A stretch of DNA of 64,000 nucleotides from JAFGCL01 sp964423835. GTDB taxonomy: Bacteria; Chloroflexota; Dehalococcoidia; UBA2247; RBG-13-53-26. Both the position numbers and the translations under genes were made by a program. The stretch lies in the NCBI GenBank assembly GCA_964423835.1, contig CAYRGJ010000013.1, positions 1 to 64,000 on the forward strand, in the 5' to 3' direction. The first letter of the stretch is position 1; each line of letters begins with the position of its first letter. The notes beneath the pieces were generated by a model, which was not told where the DNA came from, did no database searches, and saw nothing but the letters and a program-made list of their open reading frames with translations. Shown here piece after piece: positions 6,370 through 14,155 of this stretch.

Positions 6370-7653
6370 ATGAACGCCACGGAGGCACAGCACTACGTCC
6401 GACGCCACAACTGTAGTTGTGGCAACGCCCTGAGCTTCCGCGGAGCCGGCCAGACGTGCGAGGTCATGTGCCCCGGGAATCCGGACCACAGAGAATTCGT
6501 GAAGGTGCTCAGCCCTACCGAACAGTACCGGGCTGGCCACCAGCTACATCCTTCAGTGCAGCGCAATATAGAAAGGAGAATGGGAGTGACAGATCAGCCA
6601 GGACAGCTAGACTCGAAGGCTCTCATGGTCATCGGCGAAACCGCGATGGCCGAGAGACTGGACGTGGCGATGAAAGCCCAGTTCGGCTTCGCCCTCGACC
6701 AGTCAGGGAGAGCTTGTACCCCGACCCCAGGCCAAATCAAGGCCCTCGTCATTTACTGCGCGACCTATGGCCTCGACCCCCTACGGCATGAGGTAGTCCT
6801 CTTCGGGGGGAATCCCCTCGTCGGACTGGACGCCTACCGGCGCAAGGCCACGGAGACCGGAGACTACCTCGGGTGCAGCCACAAGCCAGTCGTAGATCCA
6901 GCCCTCAAGGAAGCCCTCGGATATGAGGTCTCGGATCTGGTTGTTGAGTGTACCGTGAAGAGACTGGTAAAGGGCCATGTAGCCGAGTTCTCCCGGTATG
7001 GTGGCGTCAGACGCAAGGAGATTGACGCCATGAGCCAAAGCGGGAACAGCCCCAGGCATCCGGTACTGCATAAGTACAGCGCGGAGATGGCGCAGAACCG
7101 TGCCGAGAAGCACGCCCTTCGGGCAGCGTTCCAGCTCACCTTCGCGGATGCGGAGGCCGAGGCACCCATTGAATCTGAGTACACCGTGGTGGAAGAGAAG
7201 GGGGCAATACCTAGCGCATCGGGCCCCCCTGTAACACCATCGCCGGCAATCGCTAGTGAGCCGCTTCCGGTCTCGACTGATGAAGGCAGAGCAACGGACG
7301 GCCATGGTCAATCACCAGACCTCGAGCCGGCAGACCAGGCGGGCAACGAGACGCAGCCCCCCTCTTCCACTTCCACTTCAGAGCAGTTGTCCTTCGCAGC
7401 TACACCAGAGCCTGAAGTTCCGCAGTATACGATCCCAGAGACCCTGCAGCCGAGTCAGTTCCAGTACCTGATGGGCCAGATGCAGGTCCCCAACAAGGCC
7501 ACGATGAATAGACTGCTCGGCCTGAAGCCCGACGAGTCGTTCCAGGGGACCGCGCGGGATGCCGTCGATGCCGTGTTTGCCTCACTCCTGGCCAAGGGGG
7601 GGATTCCCCAGGAGATTAAGCACTGGGCCCAGTGGCTCGAGCAGAGTAGGTAG
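6370..7653 (+). CDS. RecT/Bet-like single-strand annealing recombinase
   Basis: 427 residues. The core (about 90-270) has the pattern of phage Bet/RecT annealing proteins: YCATYGLDPLRHEVVLFG, then VGLDAYRRKA, and the late signature MAQNRAEKHALRAAFQL. Such proteins coat and anneal complementary ssDNA during phage recombination or replication. An N-terminal 70 residues hold a possible zinc site (CSCGNAL and CEVMCPGNPDH). The C-terminal third is Pro/Ser/Glu-rich linker plus a short globular end. An alternative start at 6580 has AAAGGAG upstream and would drop the zinc segment. SSB and SbcCD partners lie in the second operon. Confidence 0.7.
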   Translation: MNATEAQHYVRRHNCSCGNALSFRGAGQTCEVMCPGNPDHREFVKVLSPTEQYRAGHQLHPSVQRNIERRMGVTDQPGQLDSKALMVIGETAMAERLDVAMKAQFGFALDQSGRACTPTPGQIKALVIYCATYGLDPLRHEVVLFGGNPLVGLDAYRRKATETGDYLGCSHKPVVDPALKEALGYEVSDLVVECTVKRLVKGHVAEFSRYGGVRRKEIDAMSQSGNSPRHPVLHKYSAEMAQNRAEKHALRAAFQLTFADAEAEAPIESEYTVVEEKGAIPSASGPPVTPSPAIASEPLPVSTDEGRATDGHGQSPDLEPADQAGNETQPPSSTSTSEQLSFAATPEPEVPQYTIPETLQPSQFQYLMGQMQVPNKATMNRLLGLKPDESFQGTARDAVDAVFASLLAKGGIPQEIKHWAQWLEQSR

Positions 7654-7676
7654 GCCCTCTCTTTTTTTGACTTGTC

Positions 7677-8018
7677 ATGGCGACAAAAGGACACGCACCA
7701 GCGCCAGACTGGGATCAGGCTTTCGAGCCCGAGACGTATCAGCAGCGTGTCGCGCGTCTCCGGCAGGTCTACCAGGAGAGATTCCCGAAGACCAAAGCCG
7801 AGCGCCGGCAGGCCCGGGCAGAGATGGCGGCATACGAGGATGCACAGCGCTGGCACTACTACCGTCTGTGGAAGGAGCTCGAAGGCCAGGATCCTCAGCC
7901 CGCTGAGCGCACTGCTCCGGCGCCTGTGGTCTTCAGGGAGCGAAAGCCGACGCTGATCGTGCACATGCCAAAGGCGCCGCAGACCTTTGACCTCGACAAG
8001 ATGAGGGGGACGGATTGA
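7677..8018 (+). CDS. Hypothetical prophage protein
   Basis: 113 residues, strongly charged and helical in the middle (RVARLRQVYQERF, then KAERRQARAEMAAYEDAQRW), with no recognised domain. It overlaps the next gene by 4 nt (TTGA), so it is translationally coupled to the helicase and may be a loader or accessory factor; that is an inference from position only. Confidence 0.6.
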   Translation: MATKGHAPAPDWDQAFEPETYQQRVARLRQVYQERFPKTKAERRQARAEMAAYEDAQRWHYYRLWKELEGQDPQPAERTAPAPVVFRERKPTLIVHMPKAPQTFDLDKMRGTD

Positions 8019-9343
8019 ACCACCCGAAGATTGAGCAGTATGGACGCTCATGGTTCCAGTTCTCGTGGGACGACGTGCGCATCGAAGTCACTCAGGTCAA
8101 AGAACACAGCACCGACGCATCTATCACGGGGCGCATCATCGTCACTCTCGGGCCCCCTGAGTTCCGGAAGCTGCTGCACTCGACCGCCTGGAAGCCGACC
8201 TACCAGAAGAGCCTCGACTTGGTGGCCCAGACACTGGCGCGACGAGCACCGATCAAAGGCAACAACGAATGGCGTGAGATGGTGGACTTTGTGGCCGAGG
8301 CCATACAGGCACGCCTGGCCATGTCCGAGCCCTCCGTCGAAGTAAGCTCCGACACGCCCGTTCCCCCGATGGAGTATCTCATTGAACCCATACTGCCCTT
8401 GAAAGAGATCACCGTCCTATTCGGGGAAGGCGGCTCACTCAAGAGTTACCTGGCCATGCTACTGTGCATCGGCGCCAAGCTCGGTGACAAGTGGCCGGAC
8501 ATGAGAGCATTGGGACTCTGGCCACCGAGTCAGGCGAACCTCTGTCAGACCCTGTGGCTCGACTACGAGACGGATCAGTCAACTTTCACTAGACGCCTTT
8601 CATATTTGCAGAAAGGCCATGGCCTCGACCCCCTGTCATTGCGCTACCTTCGATGCTCAATCCCTTTGATGAATGATCTGGACGCCGTTGCCAAGGAGAT
8701 ACGCAATTACAACATCGGCTTGGTCGTTGTGGATTCGATGGGCATGGCCGCGGGAGGGGACATCACCACACAGGCTATCTCTTCTTCCTTCTTCCTGGCG
8801 CTCCGAACACTCGGCCGGACCTCGCTTGTGATCACCCATGAGGCAAAGGACCAGATAGGAATTGGAAAGAACAAGAAGACGCCCTACGGCTCAGTCTACG
8901 TGACCAACGCCGGCCGATCAGTCTGGCGTGTCGAGAAGAAGCAGGACATCGGCCAGGCTGAGGCCTGTGTTCTGGTCACGCACAAGAAGGCCAATGACTC
9001 CGCGTACTCCAAGCCACTGAGCTACAGAGCGGTCTTCGGGAGCATCGAGGATCCGGCCAGCGGGAAGCGCCGCCAGAACTCCACGAGGTTCAGTTGGCTG
9101 GACCCGACACAGGTAGCCGAGTTCGATGCGGGGACCGCGCCCCTCAAGGCGCGCATCCTCAGGTACTTGGGCGACAACGGCGAGACGCCATTCGAAGACC
9201 TGCTCCACTTGGAAGAGAACGAGAAGGCGCTCGCTTCTCGACTGCGCGAGCTCGTCCGCGATGAAGAGGTTCAAGAGATCAGCCGCGGAAAACTGAGGGC
9301 GCAGAAGAGTTACCGCCTGCTCTATAAGGAGTTGCCGTTCTGA
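8015..9343 (+). CDS. RecA-fold replicative helicase/ATPase (RepA-like)
   Basis: 442 residues. A poorly conserved N-terminus (1-110) precedes a RecA-type ATPase: Walker A GEGGSLKS (137-144), LWLDYETD, Walker B IGLVVVDSMG, and a sensor strand TSLVITHEAKD. The layout resembles RepA/RSF1010-type hexameric helicases used by phages and plasmids, and a winged-helix-like C-terminus may bind DNA. It starts at a TTG that overlaps the upstream stop. Together with the RecT-like and RuvC-like genes it makes up the left-arm replication module. Confidence 0.75.
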   Translation: MNHPKIEQYGRSWFQFSWDDVRIEVTQVKEHSTDASITGRIIVTLGPPEFRKLLHSTAWKPTYQKSLDLVAQTLARRAPIKGNNEWREMVDFVAEAIQARLAMSEPSVEVSSDTPVPPMEYLIEPILPLKEITVLFGEGGSLKSYLAMLLCIGAKLGDKWPDMRALGLWPPSQANLCQTLWLDYETDQSTFTRRLSYLQKGHGLDPLSLRYLRCSIPLMNDLDAVAKEIRNYNIGLVVVDSMGMAAGGDITTQAISSSFFLALRTLGRTSLVITHEAKDQIGIGKNKKTPYGSVYVTNAGRSVWRVEKKQDIGQAEACVLVTHKKANDSAYSKPLSYRAVFGSIEDPASGKRRQNSTRFSWLDPTQVAEFDAGTAPLKARILRYLGDNGETPFEDLLHLEENEKALASRLRELVRDEEVQEISRGKLRAQKSYRLLYKELPF

Positions 9344-9822
9344 TGGGCTGTCCATTCTGCGCGAGCCGAAGCACGGATCACCCCCGGTGTGCCAAGTGCA
9401 GCATACTCATCGGCCCGGGTCACCATCAGGAGGAATACACCATCCGCGGCAAGCGCGTGATCTGCACGTTTTGCGCCAAGCACTATCCCGGCAGGAGACG
9501 CAGCCCCGATAGAGCCAGGCGGGCCCAGGAGTGGCTTGCCAACTACTACGAACGTCAAGAAGGGAGGAACAGTGAACAGAGAAGAGACCACCACGGAGAG
9601 CCTGAAGTGCATTCTGACCGATGCCGAGAAGCTGGACCTGGGAGAGAAGCAGGCCAAGGACTTCGCGGAACTGCAGAGGCTGGACGATCGGCTGAAAGAG
9701 GTCGCCGGCCAGATCAAAGCCCAGATGAAGGAGGTAGAGGCCAGGCTCAAGGCGACCTCGGAGACCATCCGAAACGGCTACCAGTATCGCGACGTCGACG
9801 TGCTCAAGGTGATCGACGGTGA
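9343..9822 (+). CDS. Cys-rich zinc-finger protein overlapping the next gene
   Basis: The start ATG overlaps the helicase stop (TGATG). The first ~60 residues look real: CPFCAS, CAKCSI and CTFCAKH are zinc-binding knuckles. From about 9572 on, the frame runs under the next gene for 250 nt and its composition (Arg/Gly-rich) looks like an out-of-frame shadow. Either the C-terminus is an overprinted tail or a natural frameshift joins the zinc finger to the next protein. Coordinates give the frame as it stands. Confidence 0.5.
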   Translation: MGCPFCASRSTDHPRCAKCSILIGPGHHQEEYTIRGKRVICTFCAKHYPGRRRSPDRARRAQEWLANYYERQEGRNSEQRRDHHGEPEVHSDRCREAGPGREAGQGLRGTAEAGRSAERGRRPDQSPDEGGRGQAQGDLGDHPKRLPVSRRRRAQGDRR

Positions 9823-10381
9823 GACGGTGAAGTACTTCCGCACGGACACGGGCGAGTGCTATCGGGAGCGCGGCGTGTTCGCATCGGAGCGCCAGATGGT
9901 TCTCGAGGTCACCCGGGAGAGTGCCACGGAGACGCTCGAGAGAGCCACCACCCCGGCACCCCAAGAGACGGCCCCAGTCGCCAGCGGGCTACTGCCTGAC
10001 TGGCCACAGGACTTGCTGGCCACGCCAGCCGAGCCCCCATGCAGCGTGACCACGGGCGACCTGAGCCTCGAGGACACGATAGGCGAAGAAAGGGTGTCTG
10101 AGCAGCCTGCCGAGTCGCAGGATACCGCGCAAGACGGCATTGACCAGGCGTGGGAAGAGCTCTGCCAGCCAGTGTCCAAGCCCGAGCCGACCTTTGACAA
10201 GGACGCCCAGGCGTTTCTCGACAAGGCCACCCCGGGGGAGAAGGCAGCGATCTTGGATCCCGTGAAGACCCGGGCAGAGCTTCTGGCAGAGCCGGCAGTC
10301 GCCCCCTCGGAGATGGAGGATGGCACCACCAGTGAGTCGCTAGGGACTTTCGCCAGGAGGCCCCGCCGCAGGAGGATCTGA
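9572..10381 (+). CDS. Coiled-coil prophage protein, unknown function
   Basis: 269 residues from GTG 9572, which has GGGAGG 5 nt upstream. Residues ~10-60 form a coiled coil (DDRLKEVAGQIKAQMKEVEA), then a small domain with GYQYRDVDV and RTDTGECYRERG; this pattern is common in uncharacterised phage proteins next to recombination genes. The C-terminal half is acidic and Pro/Thr-rich, ending in an Arg cluster (RRPRRRRI). A Gam-like or ssDNA-related role would fit the position but is not shown. Confidence 0.65.
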   Translation: MNREETTTESLKCILTDAEKLDLGEKQAKDFAELQRLDDRLKEVAGQIKAQMKEVEARLKATSETIRNGYQYRDVDVLKVIDGETVKYFRTDTGECYRERGVFASERQMVLEVTRESATETLERATTPAPQETAPVASGLLPDWPQDLLATPAEPPCSVTTGDLSLEDTIGEERVSEQPAESQDTAQDGIDQAWEELCQPVSKPEPTFDKDAQAFLDKATPGEKAAILDPVKTRAELLAEPAVAPSEMEDGTTSESLGTFARRPRRRRI

Positions 10382-10561
10382 ATGGCCAACGACGCATGTG
10401 AGAAGTGCCGATTCTATGACGCTCACGCCGAATGCGAGGGACGCTGCCGCGTCGAGGCACCCTCCGTTGGCGAGGACGGAATAGGCGTGTGGCCGATTGT
10501 GGGACCGAGCGACTTCTGCGGCAAGTTCGAGCACCGATCGGAAGGAGGGGCAGTCATATGA
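10382..10561 (+). CDS. 59-residue Cys-rich mini-protein
   Basis: Starts immediately after the previous stop (TGAATG) and ends in an ATGA overlap with the resolvase gene. CEKCRFYD, CEGRC and a later FCGKFEH suggest a single zinc site. Frames of this type, with two or three short Cys clusters, are frequent in phages; no function is known. Confidence 0.7.
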   Translation: MANDACEKCRFYDAHAECEGRCRVEAPSVGEDGIGVWPIVGPSDFCGKFEHRSEGGAVI

Positions 10562-11013
10562 TCCTCGCCCTTGATTGCGCGACGAAGACTGGCTGGTGCC
10601 TTCTCAGGGACGGCAAGGTCTACGAGTCCGGAGTGGAGGATTTCTCTAAGCGCCGGGGAGAAAGCAACGGCGCCATGTTCCTCCGCTTCCGGCATTGGCT
10701 GACGCAGCTGGTCGACAGGGACGATGTCCACCTAGTCGTTTACGAGCAGAGCCATCACCGCGGAGGAAGTGCCACCGAGATCGGAGTAGGCCTGACTACC
10801 CGGGTGCAGGAGATATGCGCCCAGGTCAAGACCGAGTACGTGCCTATCCACACCGCCACCGTGAAGAAGTTCGCCACCGGCAGGGGTAACGCTGACAAGG
10901 GGGCCATGGTGGAGAAGGCACGGGAAGTACTCGGAAGAGAACCCCAGGACGACAACGAAGCGGATGCCGTGATGCTGGCACTGCTGGCATACAAGGAATA
11001 CGGCATCAACTGA
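10558..11013 (+). CDS. RuvC-like Holliday junction resolvase
   Basis: 151 residues with an RNase H-type fold. The opening strand MILALDCATKTGW carries the first catalytic Asp; E (VVYEQS) follows the second core strand, and DDNEADAVMLAL near the C-terminus supplies the last acidic pair, the order seen in RuvC and poxvirus/phage resolvases. It likely cleaves four-way junctions or branched phage DNA before packaging. Start ATG overlaps the upstream stop (ATGA). Confidence 0.8.
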   Translation: MILALDCATKTGWCLLRDGKVYESGVEDFSKRRGESNGAMFLRFRHWLTQLVDRDDVHLVVYEQSHHRGGSATEIGVGLTTRVQEICAQVKTEYVPIHTATVKKFATGRGNADKGAMVEKAREVLGREPQDDNEADAVMLALLAYKEYGIN

Positions 11014-11024
11014 AAGGAGGCGTT

Positions 11025-12113
11025 TTGGACCAAGGGACAGCCGTAGCCATCTTGAGAGACCCGAGCAACGGCAGCCGGCGCAGCCTGGCCTCGAAGCTCG
11101 GAGTCCATCACACGTACCTCAACGCGATCGCTGCTGGCAAGAGACCCGCATCTCAGCGCATCCTCGATGGATTGGCCAAGCTCTTCCCCAATACCGAAGT
11201 AGACTCAGATCCCAAGAAGATCCCCGCGATCATGCCAGTCAAGGTGAAGCTGCGCACCTACGTGCCGCCACCCTCCCAGGAGAACGACCCCGAAGAGATG
11301 GTGCTTGTTCTCGGCGATCTTCAGATCGGGCACAAGACCAAGAGCTACAACGTGGGAGTGTTTCACGAAAGACTATGGCGCCTCCGGGATTCTGTTCTCA
11401 ACATCGTCCACCACCACCGGATGATGCGGCCGATTAACAAGCTACACATTATCAAGGTCGGCGATGACATCCAGGGGGAAGAGATTGGTCACAAGGTCGA
11501 CCTCGATTCCCTCGAGGAAGTGGTCCTCGACCAGATGTGGAAGACGGCCATCCCCGAGCCCGCGGAGTTCGGGCTATCCCTGGCCAATGAGTTCGAGCAC
11601 GTTGAGTTCCATGGAGTCCCGGGCAACCACGGTGCCATAGATAAGTTCCACGCCAAGAAGACCAACTGGGACAACATGATAAACAAGAGCCTTGAGCTCG
11701 CCTTCAAGCTGCAGCCGAGGATCCTTTGCAGCTTCGAGTATGACGAGTTCTACCAGATCGTGGACGTCATGGGTCACAAGTTCTTCGTGTTCCACGGTGG
11801 GGAGATCAACAGCACCTACCAGGGCACGCCGTACTATGCCGTCATCAGGCGCGTGGCATCCTGGTATGTCAGCCTCGGCCCCTTCTACGCTGCCATCCTT
11901 GGCCATTACTATCACAGCTTCTATATCCCGCACAATCGCGTCGGGATCCTCGGCAACGGAGCTTTCCCCACCGATGATGCGTGGGCAATTAAGAAGCTCG
12001 GAGTGGCCTCTGTCCCCGAGCAGTGGGTGTTCGGGGTGCATCCCAAATACGGCATGACGTGGAGGTACCCACTCAACCTCGCACCGGACTTTCTGCCAGG
12101 AGGAAAGAGATGA
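11025..12113 (+). CDS. HTH-metallophosphoesterase
   Basis: 362 residues. The N-terminal ~60 resemble an HTH (RRSLASKLGVHHTYLNAIAAGKR). The rest is a calcineurin-type phosphoesterase: GDLQIGH, GDDIQGEE, GVPGNHG, FHGGE and LGHYYHS correspond to the five metal-binding motifs, with Gln in place of the usual His in the first one. It probably cuts DNA or a nucleotide rather than protein phosphate. TTG start with AAAGGAGG upstream; it ends in an ATGA overlap with the next gene. Confidence 0.75.
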   Translation: MDQGTAVAILRDPSNGSRRSLASKLGVHHTYLNAIAAGKRPASQRILDGLAKLFPNTEVDSDPKKIPAIMPVKVKLRTYVPPPSQENDPEEMVLVLGDLQIGHKTKSYNVGVFHERLWRLRDSVLNIVHHHRMMRPINKLHIIKVGDDIQGEEIGHKVDLDSLEEVVLDQMWKTAIPEPAEFGLSLANEFEHVEFHGVPGNHGAIDKFHAKKTNWDNMINKSLELAFKLQPRILCSFEYDEFYQIVDVMGHKFFVFHGGEINSTYQGTPYYAVIRRVASWYVSLGPFYAAILGHYYHSFYIPHNRVGILGNGAFPTDDAWAIKKLGVASVPEQWVFGVHPKYGMTWRYPLNLAPDFLPGGKR

Positions 12114-12292
12114 ACAGCTATTGCCCGAAGTGTGGATGCGTGCTGTACGCGACGGAGGCCGGACACCGTTGCACAGGCTGTCAGCAGTTGTGGCTCGTGA
12201 GCACCCGACTGGCCTTTGTGGAGATCCCAAGATGCTCAGTGTGCCACGACGAGCACATTGTTCTGGCTGAGGGCCAGTGCTCGAAGGGATGA
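12110..12292 (+). CDS. 60-residue double zinc-ribbon protein
   Basis: CPKCGCVLY with CTGCQQLW forms one ribbon, and CSVCHDEH plus a C-terminal Cys may form part of another. Overlaps both neighbours by ATGA, with AGGAGG upstream. No function assigned. Confidence 0.7.
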   Translation: MNSYCPKCGCVLYATEAGHRCTGCQQLWLVSTRLAFVEIPRCSVCHDEHIVLAEGQCSKG

Positions 12293-12396
12293 GCCCAGTG
12301 GTGGTCGGGCAGTCACATCATGTCTTCCTGTTGGCCATCGTCATCACCGCGACCCTCGTCGCAGCCACCATCTTCGCCTGCAGGAGAAGGAGGTAG
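12289..12396 (+). CDS. 35-residue single-span membrane peptide
   Basis: One hydrophobic helix (VFLLAIVITATLVAATIFA) followed by CRRRR, giving a cytoplasmic Arg tail. ATGA overlap with the zinc-ribbon gene and a two-base gap to the next start support translation. Function unknown. Confidence 0.6.
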   Translation: MSPVVVGQSHHVFLLAIVITATLVAATIFACRRRR

Positions 12397-12398
12397 CC

Positions 12399-12617
12399 AT
12401 GCCGGCAATGGGAGAGGCGACGATCAAAAGCAAGCACTTGTGCCCTGGTTGCAGGCGGCCGTGCGAACTGGGATGGACAGCGAGGATGAGGCGTGCATGG
12501 TTCTGTGTCGTCACGTACTGCAAGTGGTTCGACACAGCCGTCTACCCGGCTGACAAGATACAGAGAAGAAGGATAGTCACTACGAGGCTGGAAGGAGACA
12601 CCGTATGGATAGGATAA
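12399..12617 (+). CDS. 72-residue Cys-rich protein
   Basis: ATG 12399 has AAGGAGG upstream. CPGCRRPC and a later CVVTYC make a likely zinc site within a compact basic protein. The C-terminus overlaps the next gene by 13 nt. Function unknown. Confidence 0.65.
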   Translation: MPAMGEATIKSKHLCPGCRRPCELGWTARMRRAWFCVVTYCKWFDTAVYPADKIQRRRIVTTRLEGDTVWIG

Positions 12618-13024
12618 GGGTCTACGTTGCCGGCAAGTGGCAGGATCGCACCAAGATCAGGCTCTGGTATGCGCTACTCAAAGAGCTTGGCTACGAGATC
12701 ACTTGTGACTGGACGGCGCATGAGTACCCGGGCGAGGATGAGGCCAACCTACTTGAAGAGTACGCCGTGGCCGATATAGAGGGTGTTCAGGACTGCGATC
12801 TTCTCCTGGCGGTCTTCGAAGAGGATCTCCATTACCGAGGGGCGCTCGTGGAGATGGGGGCCGCACTGGCGCTGAAGAAGCCAGTGTGGATCCTCGGCCA
12901 CAGCCAGGACTCGTGCATCTTCACGAACCACCCACTCGTCTGCACCTTCGGAGATGTGGACCGTCTTGTGTCAGCACTCAAACTCGGGAGGACAGGAGAG
13001 GCCAATGAAGCCAGAGGCCTTTGA
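12605..13024 (+). CDS. Nucleoside 2-deoxyribosyltransferase-like protein
   Basis: 139 residues of the NDT/DUF4406 fold: VYVAGKW at the first strand, DIEGVQDCDLLLAVF in the middle, and GALVEMGAALALKKPVWILG, where the Glu aligns with the usual nucleophile. Family members transfer or hydrolyse deoxyribose on nucleosides. In a phage operon this suggests adjustment of the nucleotide pool or of modified bases, together with the following gene. Confidence 0.7.
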   Translation: MDRIRVYVAGKWQDRTKIRLWYALLKELGYEITCDWTAHEYPGEDEANLLEEYAVADIEGVQDCDLLLAVFEEDLHYRGALVEMGAALALKKPVWILGHSQDSCIFTNHPLVCTFGDVDRLVSALKLGRTGEANEARGL

Positions 13025-13376
13025 GCAGATCATCGAACAAGGCACCCAGGAGCGCCTTGAGGTATCCCGGGAGCGCCGGAAGGGATATGCCAACGACGGA
13101 GACTGCCTGGCCAACTTCAAGCAGATGGCTGCGCTGTGCGTGGAGAATGGGCTCATCCCCGCGGACTGTGCGATGGCCAAGCCGGACGGATCCGGCATCG
13201 CCATGTTCTTCGTGATCCACAAGCTCTCTCGCAGGATCAACCTGATGAAGAAGGGTCTCGACCTCCACGAGTCCAAGCATGACACGGACCTCGACATGCA
13301 CAACTACATCGACCTCGGGTATGCGTGTGAGGTAGACTTTTTCGAGAGGAACGGCGGGCCTGAGTCGACTAACTAG
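13005..13376 (+). CDS. DUF1599/Nmad1-like nucleotide-modification-associated protein
   Basis: 123 residues from ATG 13005 (GGAGAGG upstream). The helical pattern HKLSRRINLMKKG, ESKHDTDLDMHNYIDL resembles the all-alpha DUF1599/Nmad1 domain, related to MazG pyrophosphatases and found beside phage base-modification genes. It probably binds a nucleotide via its acidic residues. It overlaps the deoxyribosyltransferase gene by 20 nt, suggesting a common pathway. Confidence 0.6.
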   Translation: MKPEAFEQIIEQGTQERLEVSRERRKGYANDGDCLANFKQMAALCVENGLIPADCAMAKPDGSGIAMFFVIHKLSRRINLMKKGLDLHESKHDTDLDMHNYIDLGYACEVDFFERNGGPESTN

Positions 13377-13380
13377 GGAG

Positions 13381-13389
13381 TGGTATAAT
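13381..13389 (+). promoter_or_regulatory. Extended -10 promoter
   Basis: TGGTATAAT (13381-13389) directly after the preceding stop codon, with no good -35. The start point would fall at about 13396, one base before the ATG at 13397, so the message would be leaderless. The same TGGTATAAT occurs on the minus strand at 36684-36692. Confidence 0.55.
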
Positions 13390-13396
13390 CCGAGCC

Positions 13397-13684
13397 ATGT
13401 CTGATGTGCTTCATGTCGTCTTCATTGGCCTGGCCATCCTCATTGGGGGAACGGCAGCGGTCGCCATCCTGTACCGCGTCTACCTGGCTCTCTTCGTTGA
13501 ACCGAAACTAGAGAGGGAGAGGCGAGAGAGAAGGAAGATCGATGAGATCCGGTACTACCAGCTGGAGGGGAGGGACCGGAGCCCAGAGGAAGAGCAGGAG
13601 TATCAGGCACTACGCCTGAAGCACTCTCTCAAGGAAGACAACTACGCACTCACGCAGTTCGACCGAGACTATGACAACCGCTAG
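13397..13684 (+). CDS. Single-span membrane protein, end of the early operon
   Basis: 95 residues: an N-terminal transmembrane helix (VVFIGLAILIGGTAAVAILY) followed by a highly charged helical tail (RERRERRKIDEIRYYQLEGR). Function unknown; position at the junction with the late genes and topology would suit a lysis or superinfection-exclusion protein. It is convergent with, and overlaps by 4 nt, the holin-like gene. Confidence 0.6.
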   Translation: MSDVLHVVFIGLAILIGGTAAVAILYRVYLALFVEPKLERERRERRKIDEIRYYQLEGRDRSPEEEQEYQALRLKHSLKEDNYALTQFDRDYDNR

Positions 13685-13944
13685 GCCCCTCTCCCTGAAT
13701 CCTTGAGGTCGTCGACTTTCTGGCAGATCTCCTTCTGCTGATCGAGGATCCCCTTCAGTGCCACGTTGCTGTCGGCCATGTGGTCCTTGATGTGGGTCAG
13801 ATGATTCTCGAGCATGACGGTCATCTTGTCATTCATCGCGTCTGAGATCTTCAGCCTGTCCAGGATGGACTTCAGCATCCAGGAAGCGAAGACGATGATT
13901 GCACCGATAGCGCCGATCTCACCCCAGGCCTTGACCTGTTCCAC
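13681..13944 (-). CDS. Holin-like membrane protein with coiled coil
   Basis: 87 residues from a GTG start: one N-terminal transmembrane helix (IGAIGAIIVFASWMLKSIL) and a heptad-rich cytoplasmic domain ending QQKEICQKVDDLKD. It resembles phage holins or XhlA-type proteins in size and topology, and lies last in the late operon where lysis genes usually sit. No endolysin is found beside it. Confidence 0.5.
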   Translation of the reverse strand: MEQVKAWGEIGAIGAIIVFASWMLKSILDRLKISDAMNDKMTVMLENHLTHIKDHMADSNVALKGILDQQKEICQKVDDLKDSGRGA

Positions 13945-14155
13945 AATCCTTTCCCCCCTCTCCTTCAGACTTGCCCTGAGGTTTGGCCAGTACGGGGACC
14001 ATGTTCAGTAGCTGGAGAATGGCACTGCTGGTCAGGTTCAGAGACTGGAGAACCTCTATTGCGTTGAGGTCCCTGCCATCGGATGATATTGCGCTCCAGT
14101 TCTTGAGCACGAGCCCCTTCTCTGTTCGATCGATCATGATGGTGAGGACGTTCAT
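13919..14155 (-). CDS. Small late prophage protein
   Basis: 78 residues from the ATG that overlaps the tail-tip stop (TGATG); a TTG one codon earlier is also possible. Mostly helical (LNAIEVLQSLNLTSSAILQLL) with a Gly/Lys-rich tail. It overlaps the holin-like gene by 26 nt. Function unknown. Confidence 0.55.
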   Translation of the reverse strand: MNVLTIMIDRTEKGLVLKNWSAISSDGRDLNAIEVLQSLNLTSSAILQLLNMVPVLAKPQGKSEGEGGKDCGTGQGLG

